Shown: piece after piece, positions 23,389 to 32,040 of the stretch | How positions within the stretch are numbered: the first letter of the stretch is position 1 | Layout of the letters: each line of letters opens with the position of its first letter | Assembly (NCBI GenBank): GCA_964347975.1 | Contig: CAYGAY010000001.1 | Location: 372,001-436,000 of the forward strand | Source: Bin87 sp964347975 | GTDB lineage: Bacteria > Chloroflexota > Dehalococcoidia > Lucifugimonadales > UBA3495 | DNA length: 64,000 nucleotides | Reading direction: 5' to 3' | Notes under the pieces: generated by a model | The model's database searches: none | What the model saw: only the letters and a program-made list of their open reading frames with translations | Told to the model about the DNA's origin: nothing | Program-made: the position numbers and the translations under genes

Positions 23389-23877
23389 ATGGCGAATTTC
23401 GGGGAACCTTTGGAAATTCCACTGGTGATTCTGGAGGCGGTGTACCGGGAGGCGCAGGCCGCGTTCCCGTCCGAGTGCTGCGGGTGGCTCACGGGCCCAG
23501 CTCAGGGCGGCGGCGTTGACGCCATCCGGCCCGCGGCGAACGATCAGAGCAGCGGCGCGCATCCCACCGCTGCGGAGCGGACTGCCGAGACGGCCTACGT
23601 ATTCAACTCAGCCGACTTATTGGAACTAAACGGGAGCCTTGATTCCGATAGCCCGGCCCGCATCATTTACCATTCGCACCCCAACGGCCGGGCATACCTT
23701 TCGGACACCGACCGCACTATCGCCACCAGCCCCTGGGGAGAGGGGCCGGCTTACCCGGTGCAGCAACTGGTGGTCGGCATAGACGCGGAGGGGGTTCTGG
23801 AAGCAGCCCTTTTCGATTGGAGTGATGAGGCCGGGGGGTTCGTGGAACTGGCCCGGTTTGGGGGCGCCGAGATCTAG
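23389..23877 (+). CDS. Stand-alone JAMM/MPN metallopeptidase-like protein
   Basis: The 162-residue protein is a single JAB/MPN domain with the full zinc set: Glu29 in FPSECCGWL, His95 and His97 in YHSHPNG, Ser105, and Asp108 in LSDTD. Bacterial proteins of this size cleave isopeptide or peptide bonds next to small ubiquitin-like or sulfur-carrier proteins, or cysteine-synthase-linked carriers. No ThiS/MoaD-like gene is adjacent. AAGGGGG precedes the ATG. Its 3' end overlaps the antiporter gene tail-to-tail by 4 bp. Confidence 0.83.
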   Translation: MANFGEPLEIPLVILEAVYREAQAAFPSECCGWLTGPAQGGGVDAIRPAANDQSSGAHPTAAERTAETAYVFNSADLLELNGSLDSDSPARIIYHSHPNGRAYLSDTDRTIATSPWGEGPAYPVQQLVVGIDAEGVLEAALFDWSDEAGGFVELARFGGAEI

Positions 23878-24890
23878 TGCGACGGAGCACCCAACAGCGC
23901 CACCCAAATCGCGCCGGCAATGGTGACTCCGAGCATCAGCGCGAGCCCGGAAACGATGGCCGGCTGGGGTAAACGGTTTTTTCCCCAGAGCAACAATCCT
24001 CCCCAGACGATCAACCCCATGGCGATGGCTCCCGCAATGTAATGCTCCGTGTCCGCGCTGTTGACCACCACGCCTTTGCGATAGAAGAAGTCAGCATAGG
24101 CCAGGATGGTGATGTTGAATACGCAACTGCCGTACACGCCGGCGAACCCCAAATCAGCCGCGCCCAGCCGGGCCGCCGCGAACGTCGCTGAGATTTCCGG
24201 CATACTGGTGACCAGGGCTACGGCCAAAATGCCGAGGACACCTGAGGATACTCCCGTGACGTGAGCAATCCGGTCAACGCTCTGGGCCAACAGTACCCCG
24301 GAAATGATTACGCCTATCGATACCAGGATGAACATTATCCAGGCTCGCCGGAGCGTTATGCCGTGGGATTCTTCGCCTTCATCTCCATCAGCGGACGGCC
24401 GGCGGTTGTACACGAACCACATGCCGATGAAGTACACGACCAGGACGATGATGGATGACAGGCCAACCTGCCACACGCTCACTCCGTTCTTGAAGACCGC
24501 GAAAAGAACCGCAATACCGGTGAGCAGGGCCGCCAGGATGATGAGATAACCCTGTTCCGGAGCGACGCGCTGCACGAACCGCTTACCCCCAAAGAGCAAC
24601 GCGACGACGCCCAGGATCAACATATTGAACATGTTGGACCCGAGGACGTCACCCAGGGCCAATTGGGGGTTGTCGATGCGCACGGCGGTGATGTTGTTCG
24701 ACACCTCGGGCAGCGAAGTAGCCAAGGCGACGAGAATGCTGCCAACGAAGAGCCGGCCCCATCCGGTGAGAGACGCCAGGGCATCGCCGTATCTGGCGAG
24801 ATAGGTGCCCAGGAACACCACGGCCACAGCGCTGGCCAAAAAAACGACAACGGCGAAGGCAAGACCGACGCCGGATAGAACGTTCAGCAC
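23874..24890 (-). CDS. Calcium/sodium (CaCA) antiporter
   Basis: The 338-residue membrane protein has two inverted alpha-repeats, each with the ion-binding helix. GSILVALATSLPEVSNN with GDVLGSNMFNM is in the first half; ILAVALVTSMPEISA with GSCVFNITIL is in the second. About ten membrane spans can be drawn, with a charged loop (RRPSADGDEGEE) in the middle. It would exchange Na+ or H+ for Ca2+ across the cytoplasmic membrane. The GTG start is 15 nt after the leuB stop, so it is likely cotranscribed with leuB without a clear metabolic link. Confidence 0.9.
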   Translation of the reverse strand: MLNVLSGVGLAFAVVVFLASAVAVVFLGTYLARYGDALASLTGWGRLFVGSILVALATSLPEVSNNITAVRIDNPQLALGDVLGSNMFNMLILGVVALLFGGKRFVQRVAPEQGYLIILAALLTGIAVLFAVFKNGVSVWQVGLSSIIVLVVYFIGMWFVYNRRPSADGDEGEESHGITLRRAWIMFILVSIGVIISGVLLAQSVDRIAHVTGVSSGVLGILAVALVTSMPEISATFAAARLGAADLGFAGVYGSCVFNITILAYADFFYRKGVVVNSADTEHYIAGAIAMGLIVWGGLLLWGKNRLPQPAIVSGLALMLGVTIAGAIWVALLGAPSH

Positions 24891-24905
24891 GGGGTCGGAA
24901 CCGTC

Positions 24906-25997
24906 CTAACCGATGGCGTCGGCGATCAGGTCGCCCATTTGGACGGTGCCGGTTCTGGTATCAGCCTCGGTAGCGATATCGGCGGTGCGGTAACCCGATT
25001 CCAATACGGTTTGCACGGCGCGCTCGATGGCCGCAGCCTCCTCGGTCAGCCCCAGGGAGTAACGGAGCATCATGGCGGCGCTGAGAACAGAACCGCAAGG
25101 ATTGGCGATGCCCTGTCCGGCGATGTCGGGGGCGGTGCCGTGGATTGGTTCGTAGAACCCCGGGGTCCGGGCTCCGGCCTGGGGGACGCCGGACAGGCTG
25201 GCCGAGGGCAGCAGCCCCATGGACGCCGCGAGGATGGCCGCCTCGTCGGTGAGGATGTCGCCAAAGGTGTTTTCAGCGACAATCACGTCGTACGACGCCG
25301 GCCGGAGGACGAGTTGCATGGCGCAGGCGTCCACCAAAGCGTGTTCCAGCTCGACGTCGGGGTATTCGCTGGCGAGCCTGGTGGCGGTGGCGCGCCAGAG
25401 CCGGGATGTTTCCAGCACGTTGGCCTTATCCACCGAAGTAAGTTTGCTCCTTCGTCCGCGAGCCAGTTCAAAACCCACACGCAGGACCCGCTCGATCTCC
25501 GATTCGGAGTAGCGCATGGTGTCCACGCCAACGATCCCCTGGGGCGTTTCGGTCCGTCCCTTAGGCTGAGCGTAATATAGACCGCCGGTGAGTTCCCGGA
25601 CCACGACCATATCGACGCCCTCCAGGACGTGGGGTTTCAGCACGCTGGAACCGGTCAGTTCGGGATAGACCTTGACCGGACGGATGTTGGCGAAGACGTT
25701 GAGATGGGCGCGGAGGGCGAGGAGGCCGTCCTCAGGACGGGTGGGCGCGGAGGGATCGTCCCACTTGGGGCCGCCTACAGCTCCAAACAGGACGGCGTCG
25801 GCAGATGTCGCCAAGTCGCGAACGCTTTCGGTCAGGGGCGCGCCGTGACGGTCGATGGAGATACCGCCGACGTCGCCGTATTCGAGCGCGAAATTGTGCC
25901 CGAAAGCTCTTCCGACTGCGGCCAAGGCTTTGACGCCTTCGGCGGTGACCTCAGGGCCGATGCCGTCTCCTCCGAGTACGGCGATATTGAAATCCAT
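24906..25997 (-). CDS. leuB: 3-isopropylmalate dehydrogenase
   Basis: The 363-residue protein starts at the ATG 25997 behind GGAGCT; the longer frame from 26033 lacks similarity. IAVLGGDGIGPEV, LFGAVGGPKWDD, the substrate-binding RAHLNVFANIRPVKVYP, VVRELTGGLYY and SVDKANVLETSRLWR are present. The NAD motif GTAPDIAGQGIANPCGSVLSAAMML is also intact. It oxidises and decarboxylates 3-isopropylmalate in leucine synthesis. No leuA, leuC or leuD is in the window, so the pathway genes are dispersed. Confidence 0.95.
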   Translation of the reverse strand: MDFNIAVLGGDGIGPEVTAEGVKALAAVGRAFGHNFALEYGDVGGISIDRHGAPLTESVRDLATSADAVLFGAVGGPKWDDPSAPTRPEDGLLALRAHLNVFANIRPVKVYPELTGSSVLKPHVLEGVDMVVVRELTGGLYYAQPKGRTETPQGIVGVDTMRYSESEIERVLRVGFELARGRRSKLTSVDKANVLETSRLWRATATRLASEYPDVELEHALVDACAMQLVLRPASYDVIVAENTFGDILTDEAAILAASMGLLPSASLSGVPQAGARTPGFYEPIHGTAPDIAGQGIANPCGSVLSAAMMLRYSLGLTEEAAAIERAVQTVLESGYRTADIATEADTRTGTVQMGDLIADAIG

Positions 25998-26219
25998 TTT
26001 GCCAGCAGCTCCGATTTGATGGAGGTCGCCCAAGGCCGGCGTTTGGGGAAAGGGCCAACGTTGGGGCGGCGGGTAGTATAGCCCATGAGGTTTGGGGTAT
26101 CAAACGGGCCGGCAGGCCACCGGCGCGTTGACACGCTAGAGCGCAAACTTTACACTGCGAGCATCAGCCAAATTTGTGCTGGCGCGCATTGTCGCGCCTG
26201 GAAAGGAGGCCCTTTCGCG

Positions 26220-27350
26220 ATGACAACCACTAACAACGGTCGGAACCTGGTCATCATTCAGCTGACCGGCGCCAATGATCCACTGAACACCGTGATTCCG
26301 TACACCGACGGCCGGTATTACGACTTTCGGCCCAACGTGGGCATTCCCACCGATCAAGTCATTCCTATTGACGGGCGGTTCGCCTTCAATCCCAACATGG
26401 CGCCCATCAAGGCGCTGTGGGACGAGGGCAAGGTTGCCGTCGTCAACGGCATCGGCTACAACAACCCCACGCGCTCCCACTTCCGCAGCATGGACATCTG
26501 GCACACCTGCGAGCCGGAAAAGGTCGCCACAGAAGGTTGGTTGGGCCGGGTGATTCGGGACCTGGACCCCAACGGGCAGAATGTGATTACCGGGGTGAAC
26601 TTCGGGCGCGGGCTGCCGCGCTCCATGGGGGCGCCCGGGGTGCCGGTGGCGTCGGTGGGCAACCTGGAAACTTACGGACTTTTCCCGGATGTTGAGGAAG
26701 AGCGCGTCCGCGGGCTGTGCCTGGAGGCCTTCGGTTCGATGTACGGTGGAGCGCTACAGGACGCGGTGATGGACTACCTGGGGCAGACCGGTCGGGACGC
26801 GTTGAAAGGCGCCGATATCCTTCGCACGGCGCCGGACAAGTATTCCTCCTCGGTGGAGTACGCCGACAACCCCATTGCCCAGGCCCTGAAGAACGTGGCC
26901 CAGGTGATGACCGCCGATCTCGGCACTCGCATCTATTACACCCAGCACGGCAGTTTCGACACGCACGGCGATGAGGTCAAAGTGCACGGCGGCCTGTGGA
27001 CCCAGGTATCCGGCGCCGTCAGCGACTTCATGGCCGACCTGGAAGAGCACGGCAAGTCCGACGATGCCATCGTGCTGATCTGGACGGAATTCGGCCGCCG
27101 CATCAAGGACAACGGCTCCGGCACCGACCACGGTTCGGGCGGGACCGCCTTCGTCATCGGCAACCAGGTCAACGGCGGCTTCTACGGCGAGTACCCGTCG
27201 CTGGCCGAGCGTGACCATTTGGACGGCGACTTGCACTGGAACAACGACTTCAGGTCCACCTACTCCACCATCGCGGAGCAATGGCTGGACCTGGACCCGG
27301 TAAATATCGTCAATGGCCGGTTCGAGCAGTGGGACTTCATCCGCAATTAG
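26220..27350 (+). CDS. DUF1501 family protein
   Basis: The 376-residue protein starts at 26220 behind GAAAGGAGG. It shows the DUF1501 blocks: NLVIIQLTGANDPLNTV, then YNNPTRSHFRSMDIWHT, YYTQHGSFDTHGDEV, IVLIWTEFGRRIKDNGSGTDHGSGGTAFVIG. The fold belongs to the alkaline phosphatase/sulfatase superfamily. Most relatives carry a Tat signal; none is seen here, so this one may be cytoplasmic or exported by another route. GAND replaces the usual GGND. It is followed 70 nt later by the DUF1800 partner, a pairing known across bacteria but without an established function. Confidence 0.85.
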   Translation: MTTTNNGRNLVIIQLTGANDPLNTVIPYTDGRYYDFRPNVGIPTDQVIPIDGRFAFNPNMAPIKALWDEGKVAVVNGIGYNNPTRSHFRSMDIWHTCEPEKVATEGWLGRVIRDLDPNGQNVITGVNFGRGLPRSMGAPGVPVASVGNLETYGLFPDVEEERVRGLCLEAFGSMYGGALQDAVMDYLGQTGRDALKGADILRTAPDKYSSSVEYADNPIAQALKNVAQVMTADLGTRIYYTQHGSFDTHGDEVKVHGGLWTQVSGAVSDFMADLEEHGKSDDAIVLIWTEFGRRIKDNGSGTDHGSGGTAFVIGNQVNGGFYGEYPSLAERDHLDGDLHWNNDFRSTYSTIAEQWLDLDPVNIVNGRFEQWDFIRN

Positions 27351-27358
27351 CCCGCCCC

Positions 27359-27384
27359 GGATTCCCGCTTTTGCGGGAATGGCG
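27359..27384. repeat. Palindromic repeat between DUF1501 and DUF1800 genes
   Basis: ATTCCCGC-TTTT-GCGGGAAT is a perfect 8-bp stem with a 4-nt loop. It matches the copies at 18639, 46785 and 50915. Confidence 0.8.
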
Positions 27385-27420
27385 TGGGATCGCATAGAAA
27401 TCAGAACTACGGAGGCAGTT

Positions 27421-28836
27421 ATGAGCAATGCCGACATTGCCCTGATGGCTCACCTGATGCGCCGGGCCGGTTTCGGCGCCAACCGCGACGAACTGGAGCG
27501 GCTGGTGGAACAAGGCTATGAGAACGTGGTCGAAGACCTGTTGAATCCGGGTGACGCCAACGTCATTCCCGATGACGTTATCCGCCGATACCACTCAGAA
27601 ATGGCGGAAATGCGCGAACTCAACAGCGCCGGCGCATATTGGATGTACCGGATGGCAACCACCCAGAACCAGTTGGAAGAGAAGCTGGCGTTGTTCTGGC
27701 ACGGCCTCTTTGCCACAGGTTACTCCAAGCTGAACCAGGCCAATGCGCTGGTCAACCAGATAACCACGTTCCGCCGTCACTCCCTGGGCTCCTTCCGCAC
27801 GATGTTGGTAGAGCTGTCCATGGACCCGGCCATGATTATCTGGCTGGACAACCACGACAACCACAAAGACAATATCAACGAGAACTACGGACGCGAGTTG
27901 CTCGAGCTCTTCTCCATGGGCGTCGGCAACTACACCGAGGATGATATCAAGGAATGCGCCCGGGCCTTCACCGGCTGGACGCTAGGCAACGCCGAGTACA
28001 TGTCCACCCGGGCCAGCCGCGACTCCATCTGGCCCTACAGCCGCATCAACTGGCACTTTAACTACCGCGACTACGACCATGACGATGGGGAAAAGACTTT
28101 CCTGGGGCACACCGGGAACTTCAACGGTGAGGACATCATCGACATCATCGTGCAGCAGGAAGCGACGGCCCGTTTCGTCTGCACCCGGCTGTTCCAGTAC
28201 TTCGCCGCCGACGAAGTGGACGAAGACGGCGAGGCTGTCATCAACGATATGATGGCGTCTTACTTCGCCTCCAACCATGAAATCCGTTCCATCCTGCGGA
28301 CGCTTTTCAACTCCGACTATTTCAAGTCGGAAGTCGCCCGGTTCGCCCGGGTCAAGGGGCCGGTGGAACTGGTGGTGGGCGCAGTCCGAATGGCCGGCAC
28401 TTACCAGGAACCGACCTTCGGCGCCGATCAGTTGGCCCGTCAGACCATGTACATGGGCCAGGGCATCTTCCAGCCGCCCAGCGTGGAGGGTTGGCACGAG
28501 GGCGCCGAGTGGATCGACAGCGGCGCGCTGGTGGAACGGGTCAATTTCGTAGGCAAGGAACTGGGCGACCCGGCCAACCCCGGCGTCAAGGCCATCATCG
28601 ACCGACTGGCGCGGGATGTTGACGGGCCGCTCTCGCCGGAAGCGCAAGTCGCCGGCTGCGTGGACCTGATCGGCCCCCTGGAAATCTCGGAGGCAACGAG
28701 CGCGTCGCTGCACGCTTTCGCCGAGCAGCAGGGCAACGCGGATCTGCGGGAGGGTTCACGCACCGAGGCCGACGAGCAGCGGATCGCCAACCTGCTGCGG
28801 TTGCTCACGGCGACGCGGGAGTATCAATTGGCGTAA
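27421..28836 (+). CDS. DUF1800 family protein
   Basis: The start at 27421 follows GGAGG and gives 471 residues. Family landmarks are HLMRRAGFGAN at the start, KLALFWHGLFATGYSKL, DPAMIIWLDNHDN, NENYGRELLELFSMGVGNYTEDDIKE and ARAFTGWTL. KTFLGHTGNFNGEDIIDII and the ROLF-like TRLFQYFAADE follow. DUF1800 proteins occur next to DUF1501 and have no proven activity. As with its partner, there is no signal peptide. It lies in the same direction as the NHL and Glc-type genes downstream. Confidence 0.85.
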   Translation: MSNADIALMAHLMRRAGFGANRDELERLVEQGYENVVEDLLNPGDANVIPDDVIRRYHSEMAEMRELNSAGAYWMYRMATTQNQLEEKLALFWHGLFATGYSKLNQANALVNQITTFRRHSLGSFRTMLVELSMDPAMIIWLDNHDNHKDNINENYGRELLELFSMGVGNYTEDDIKECARAFTGWTLGNAEYMSTRASRDSIWPYSRINWHFNYRDYDHDDGEKTFLGHTGNFNGEDIIDIIVQQEATARFVCTRLFQYFAADEVDEDGEAVINDMMASYFASNHEIRSILRTLFNSDYFKSEVARFARVKGPVELVVGAVRMAGTYQEPTFGADQLARQTMYMGQGIFQPPSVEGWHEGAEWIDSGALVERVNFVGKELGDPANPGVKAIIDRLARDVDGPLSPEAQVAGCVDLIGPLEISEATSASLHAFAEQQGNADLREGSRTEADEQRIANLLRLLTATREYQLA

Positions 28837-28864
28837 CAGCGCCGCTCACACCAAACAGCGATTT

Positions 28865-28892
28865 GTAGGGGCGAATAATCATTCGCCCCTAC
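28865..28892. repeat. Palindromic repeat between DUF1800 and NHL genes
   Basis: A perfect 12-bp stem, GTAGGGGCGAAT/ATTCGCCCCTAC, closes a 4-nt loop. It is the cleanest member of the family also seen at 3673 and 15135. Confidence 0.85.
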
Positions 28893-28913
28893 GACGAAAA
28901 GAGGGAGGTTGCT

Positions 28914-29948
28914 ATGACTACCGCGACGGCGGTCAGCGCCGGCCCGATGGAATACGTCAAGACCATCGGCATTACCACCAACCAGAGCGGGCGGGGTTTC
29001 ATCAACCCTTACGATTGCGCTTTCACCAATGACGGGCGCATCCTGGTGCTCAACCATGCTGACGCCGCCCGCGCCGCCCTGATCCGCGTCGGTATGCTGA
29101 ATTGGGATGAGGAATATCTGGGCGAGTTCAGCAAGGGCACCGGTCGCGGCGAGGGCCAGTGGATACTGCCCATCGGCATGGCCATCAGCGCCGACCAGCG
29201 TCTCTACGTCACCGACGAACATCTGCACCGGGTGACCGCGTTCGACACCCAGGGGGAGTTCATCAGGATGTGGGGCGAGAAGGGCAACGGAGCCGGGCAG
29301 CTCAACGGGCCGGCCGGCGTCTCCGTGGCGGCAAACGGCAACGTGTACGTGGCGGAGCAGTATAACCACCGAGTTCAGGCATTCACCTCCGACGGCGAAC
29401 CCATAACCCGCTGGGGCGAATTCGGCGACGGGCCGGGGCAGTTCGATATGCCCTGGGGCGTTGGCCTGGACGCCGGCGGAGACGTTTACGTTGCCGACTG
29501 GCGTAACGACCGGGTCCAGAAGTTCACCGCCGACGGCCAGCATCTGGCGACGTTCGGTTCTTCCGGCGCCGGCGACGGGCAGTTCAGCCGTCCCTCGGCG
29601 GTTTGTGTCGACTCAGATGGGTATATCTACGTGTCCGACTGGGGCAATGAACGAGTCCAACTGCTCGATCCGGAAGGAAACTTTGTCCAATCTCTACGCG
29701 GACAGGCTACCCTGTCGAAATGGGCACAGGACTTCATGTCGGTGAATCCAGACGAATACAACACCCGGCAGATGGCAAACCTGACCCCCGACCTGCCCGG
29801 TCATCTTGACACCCCGTATCTCATCTCGGCCCAATCCGAGCCGTACTTCTGGGGCCCGGTGTCATTGCGGCTGGACCCGGAGGAAAGGCTGTTTGTGGTG
29901 GAGGCCAACCGGCACCGGATCCAGGTATATCAGCGGCGGAAGGGGTGA
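28914..29948 (+). CDS. NHL-repeat beta-propeller protein
   Basis: The 344-residue protein has about six NHL blades with the repeated pattern GxGxGQ...P.gv.vd..g.vyVaD..n.RVq.F. Examples are QFDMPWGVGLDAGGDVYVADWRNDRVQKF and QFSRPSAVCVDSDGYIYVSDWGNERVQLL. The last blade ends in RLFVVEANRHRIQVY. No signal peptide or membrane helix is seen. NHL propellers bind ligands or proteins, and some are lyases or hydrolases; none can be assigned. GGGAGG lies before the ATG. It sits between the DUF1501/DUF1800 pair and a GlcD-type oxidase. Confidence 0.85.
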   Translation: MTTATAVSAGPMEYVKTIGITTNQSGRGFINPYDCAFTNDGRILVLNHADAARAALIRVGMLNWDEEYLGEFSKGTGRGEGQWILPIGMAISADQRLYVTDEHLHRVTAFDTQGEFIRMWGEKGNGAGQLNGPAGVSVAANGNVYVAEQYNHRVQAFTSDGEPITRWGEFGDGPGQFDMPWGVGLDAGGDVYVADWRNDRVQKFTADGQHLATFGSSGAGDGQFSRPSAVCVDSDGYIYVSDWGNERVQLLDPEGNFVQSLRGQATLSKWAQDFMSVNPDEYNTRQMANLTPDLPGHLDTPYLISAQSEPYFWGPVSLRLDPEERLFVVEANRHRIQVYQRRKG

Positions 29949-29955
29949 TACGATT

Positions 29956-30108
29956 ATGAACACGGGGTTCGACAAACTGGCCGGCATGATCGACGCCCGG
30001 CGCGTTGAAGTCCAGCAAACCAATCAGACAGTAGCCGCGCTGGCGAACCACGCCCACGACACTGATGGGCGAACTATGTCCGCTCTGCCTCCGAGAACTA
30101 GCGGATAA
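29956..30108 (+). CDS. Small ORF between NHL and glcD-like genes
   Basis: A 50-residue ORF starts 7 nt after the stop of the NHL gene and ends 14 nt before the next start. AGGGGTGA, spanning the NHL stop, gives a fair ribosome site. The sequence (MNTGFDKLAGMIDARRVEVQ...) is soluble and polar, with no known domain. Its tight packing in the operon is the main argument that it is real. Confidence 0.4.
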   Translation: MNTGFDKLAGMIDARRVEVQQTNQTVAALANHAHDTDGRTMSALPPRTSG

Positions 30109-30122
30109 AGGGAGCTCACAAA

Positions 30123-31556
30123 TTGGACGCCAATGACCTGCTAGCGCAAATCCGCGCCGTGGTCGGGGGCGATTATGTAATCGACCACCGCGAAGATCTG
30201 CTGGTCTATGAATACGACGGCTCCGTTGACCGCTCGATGCCTCGGGCGGTCGTTTTGCCGGCCAATACGGATGAAGTCAGCCGCGTTATGGCGCTGGCCT
30301 TCGACGCCGGCATTACGGTGGTGGGCAGAGGGAGCGGCACCGGGCTTAGCGGCGGCGCGATCACACCGCCTGAGGGGTTGCAAATCGCCTTTACCCGTAT
30401 GAACCGCATCTTGGATGTGGACACGGTGAATCGCACTGCGCTGGTGGAGCCTGGCGTCATCAACCTGGATTTGGACAACCATGCGCGGAAGTTCGGGATG
30501 CGTTATGCTCCCGACCCGTCCAGCCAACGGGCGTGCAGCCTGGGCGGGAACATCGCTGAGAACGCCGGAGGCCCGCACTGCCTGGCCTACGGGGCGACCA
30601 CCAACCATGTCATCGGCATGGAGGTGGTCCTGGAAGACGGCGAGGTGGCGCACCTGGGCAGCGTGGCGCGGGAAGCGGCCGGCTATGACCTGCGCGGCGC
30701 CTTCGTCGGCTCTGAAGGCACCTTTGGCATTGCCACCAAGATTCTGGTGCGGTTGTTGCCCTTGCCGGAAACGGTGCGCACGTTCCTGGGCATTTTCACC
30801 GACATCGATTCGGCGTGTACCGCCGTATCCGCTGTGATTGGCCACGGCATCGTGCCGGCAGCGTTGGAGATGATCGACGCCCTCAGCATCAAGGCGGTAC
30901 AGAACGTTACCGATGCCGGTTACCCCAATGATGCCGGAGCCGTGCTGCTCATTGAACTGGAGGGCCTCAACGAAGAGGTGGATGAGTTGAGCGGTGAGGT
31001 GGAAGCGGCGCTGTGGGATACGGGGGCCGCTGACGTCCGCGTGGCGGAGGACGACGCTGAGCGGGAGCGTCTGTGGGTGGGACGCAAAACGGCCTTTGGC
31101 GCATTTGGCGCCATTGCGCCCAACTACTATCTGGTGGACGGTGTTGTGCCGCGCACGCGCTTGACGCGGATGCTGCGCAAGGTCAGCGAGGTCAGTGAGC
31201 GATACGGTATTACCATAGCCAACGTGTTCCACGCCGGCGACGGCAACCTACATCCCTGCATGCTGTTCGACGCCCGTGAACCCGGGGTCATGGAGAACGC
31301 CATGGCCGCCGCCGCCGAGTTGATGGAGGAGTGCGCGCTGCTGGGCGGCACGCTGAGCGGCGAACATGGCATCGGGCTGGAGAAGAAAGAGTTCATGCCA
31401 CTGGTGTACACGGATGCGGACATGGCCGCCATGCAGCGGGTGCGGGAGGCTTTCGCGCCCCAGAATCGCCTGAATCCGGGCAAGATCTTTCCCGACGGAA
31501 GTTACTGGCGGCCGGCGGCGCATCCCGCCGCGCATACGGTTGGGCTGTACGCGTGA
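30123..31556 (+). CDS. glcD: FAD-linked oxidase, glycolate oxidase subunit GlcD-like
   Basis: The 477-residue protein is of the FAD_binding_4/FAD-oxidase_C type. VGRGSGTGLSGGAI binds the FAD pyrophosphate near residue 64; GGNIAENAGGPHCLAYG follows near residue 140. FHAGDGNLHP and GTLSGEHGIGLEKKEFM near the C-terminus are the substrate and metal blocks. It oxidises a 2-hydroxyacid such as glycolate or D-lactate. The TTG start at 30123 is preceded by GGGAG (30110-30114). GlcE- and GlcF-like genes follow, separated by two small membrane ORFs. Confidence 0.9.
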   Translation: MDANDLLAQIRAVVGGDYVIDHREDLLVYEYDGSVDRSMPRAVVLPANTDEVSRVMALAFDAGITVVGRGSGTGLSGGAITPPEGLQIAFTRMNRILDVDTVNRTALVEPGVINLDLDNHARKFGMRYAPDPSSQRACSLGGNIAENAGGPHCLAYGATTNHVIGMEVVLEDGEVAHLGSVAREAAGYDLRGAFVGSEGTFGIATKILVRLLPLPETVRTFLGIFTDIDSACTAVSAVIGHGIVPAALEMIDALSIKAVQNVTDAGYPNDAGAVLLIELEGLNEEVDELSGEVEAALWDTGAADVRVAEDDAERERLWVGRKTAFGAFGAIAPNYYLVDGVVPRTRLTRMLRKVSEVSERYGITIANVFHAGDGNLHPCMLFDAREPGVMENAMAAAAELMEECALLGGTLSGEHGIGLEKKEFMPLVYTDADMAAMQRVREAFAPQNRLNPGKIFPDGSYWRPAAHPAAHTVGLYA

Positions 31557-31632
31557 ACAGGGTAGCGGATTGGTTTATACTAACATCAGCGCCCACAATT
31601 CCAATTGAAAAGGCCGCTCCGGGAGAACGGAC

Positions 31633-31773
31633 ATGGACCAAGCAGTGCAAATCATCGGGCTTACGATTATGTGCTTGGGGCTGACCGGCTTTGCGGTGAG
31701 CGTCATAGGCATTATCAATTGGTATGCGAAACATCCCAGGCAGTCGAGGTCAAACGACGACGTGGCCCGGTAA
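31633..31773 (+). CDS. Small one-span membrane protein
   Basis: The 46-residue ORF has one hydrophobic helix at about residues 7-31 (IIGLTIMCLGLTGFAVSVIG), a short basic segment and a polar tail. GGGAG lies 7 nt before the ATG. It is 76 nt after the glcD-like gene and 22 nt before another small membrane ORF. No family is recognised. Confidence 0.5.
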   Translation: MDQAVQIIGLTIMCLGLTGFAVSVIGIINWYAKHPRQSRSNDDVAR

Positions 31774-31795
31774 CGTCATAAGATGGAGGTTAGCC

Positions 31796-32026
31796 GTGAG
31801 CCGTAGAGGGATACCGACGTTCTGGATACTCCTCGGCTTGTTCACCATATTTTCCACTGGGGTAGGCATTTTGGTATGGCTTGCGCCAGTCCCCGAAGTA
31901 CGGCTAACCCCGGCGCAAGAAAGCCTGATTGCAATATCCGACTGGCCGGCCAAAGCATCGGCAGGGGCCTTTGTAGGTTTCGCCGGCGGGGTCGGTCTGG
32001 CGGGACGTAACGGTCGCGGAGGGTAA
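31796..32026 (+). CDS. Small membrane protein with GTG start
   Basis: The 76-residue ORF starts at GTG 31796, 5 nt behind GGAGGT (31785-31790). A membrane helix spans about residues 8-29, followed by an outside segment with PVPEVRLTPAQESL. A weaker Gly-rich helix (GAFVGFAGGVGLAG) lies near the end. The glcE-like gene begins 14 nt later. It may help anchor the flavoprotein complex, but that is only a guess from position. Confidence 0.5.
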   Translation: MSRRGIPTFWILLGLFTIFSTGVGILVWLAPVPEVRLTPAQESLIAISDWPAKASAGAFVGFAGGVGLAGRNGRGG

Positions 32027-32040
32027 CACGGTTATCCGTT

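Noticed and set aside
31557..31632. Possible tRNA gene in the gap after glcD
   Set aside because: No cloverleaf or T-loop consensus could be drawn; the gap is also too short.
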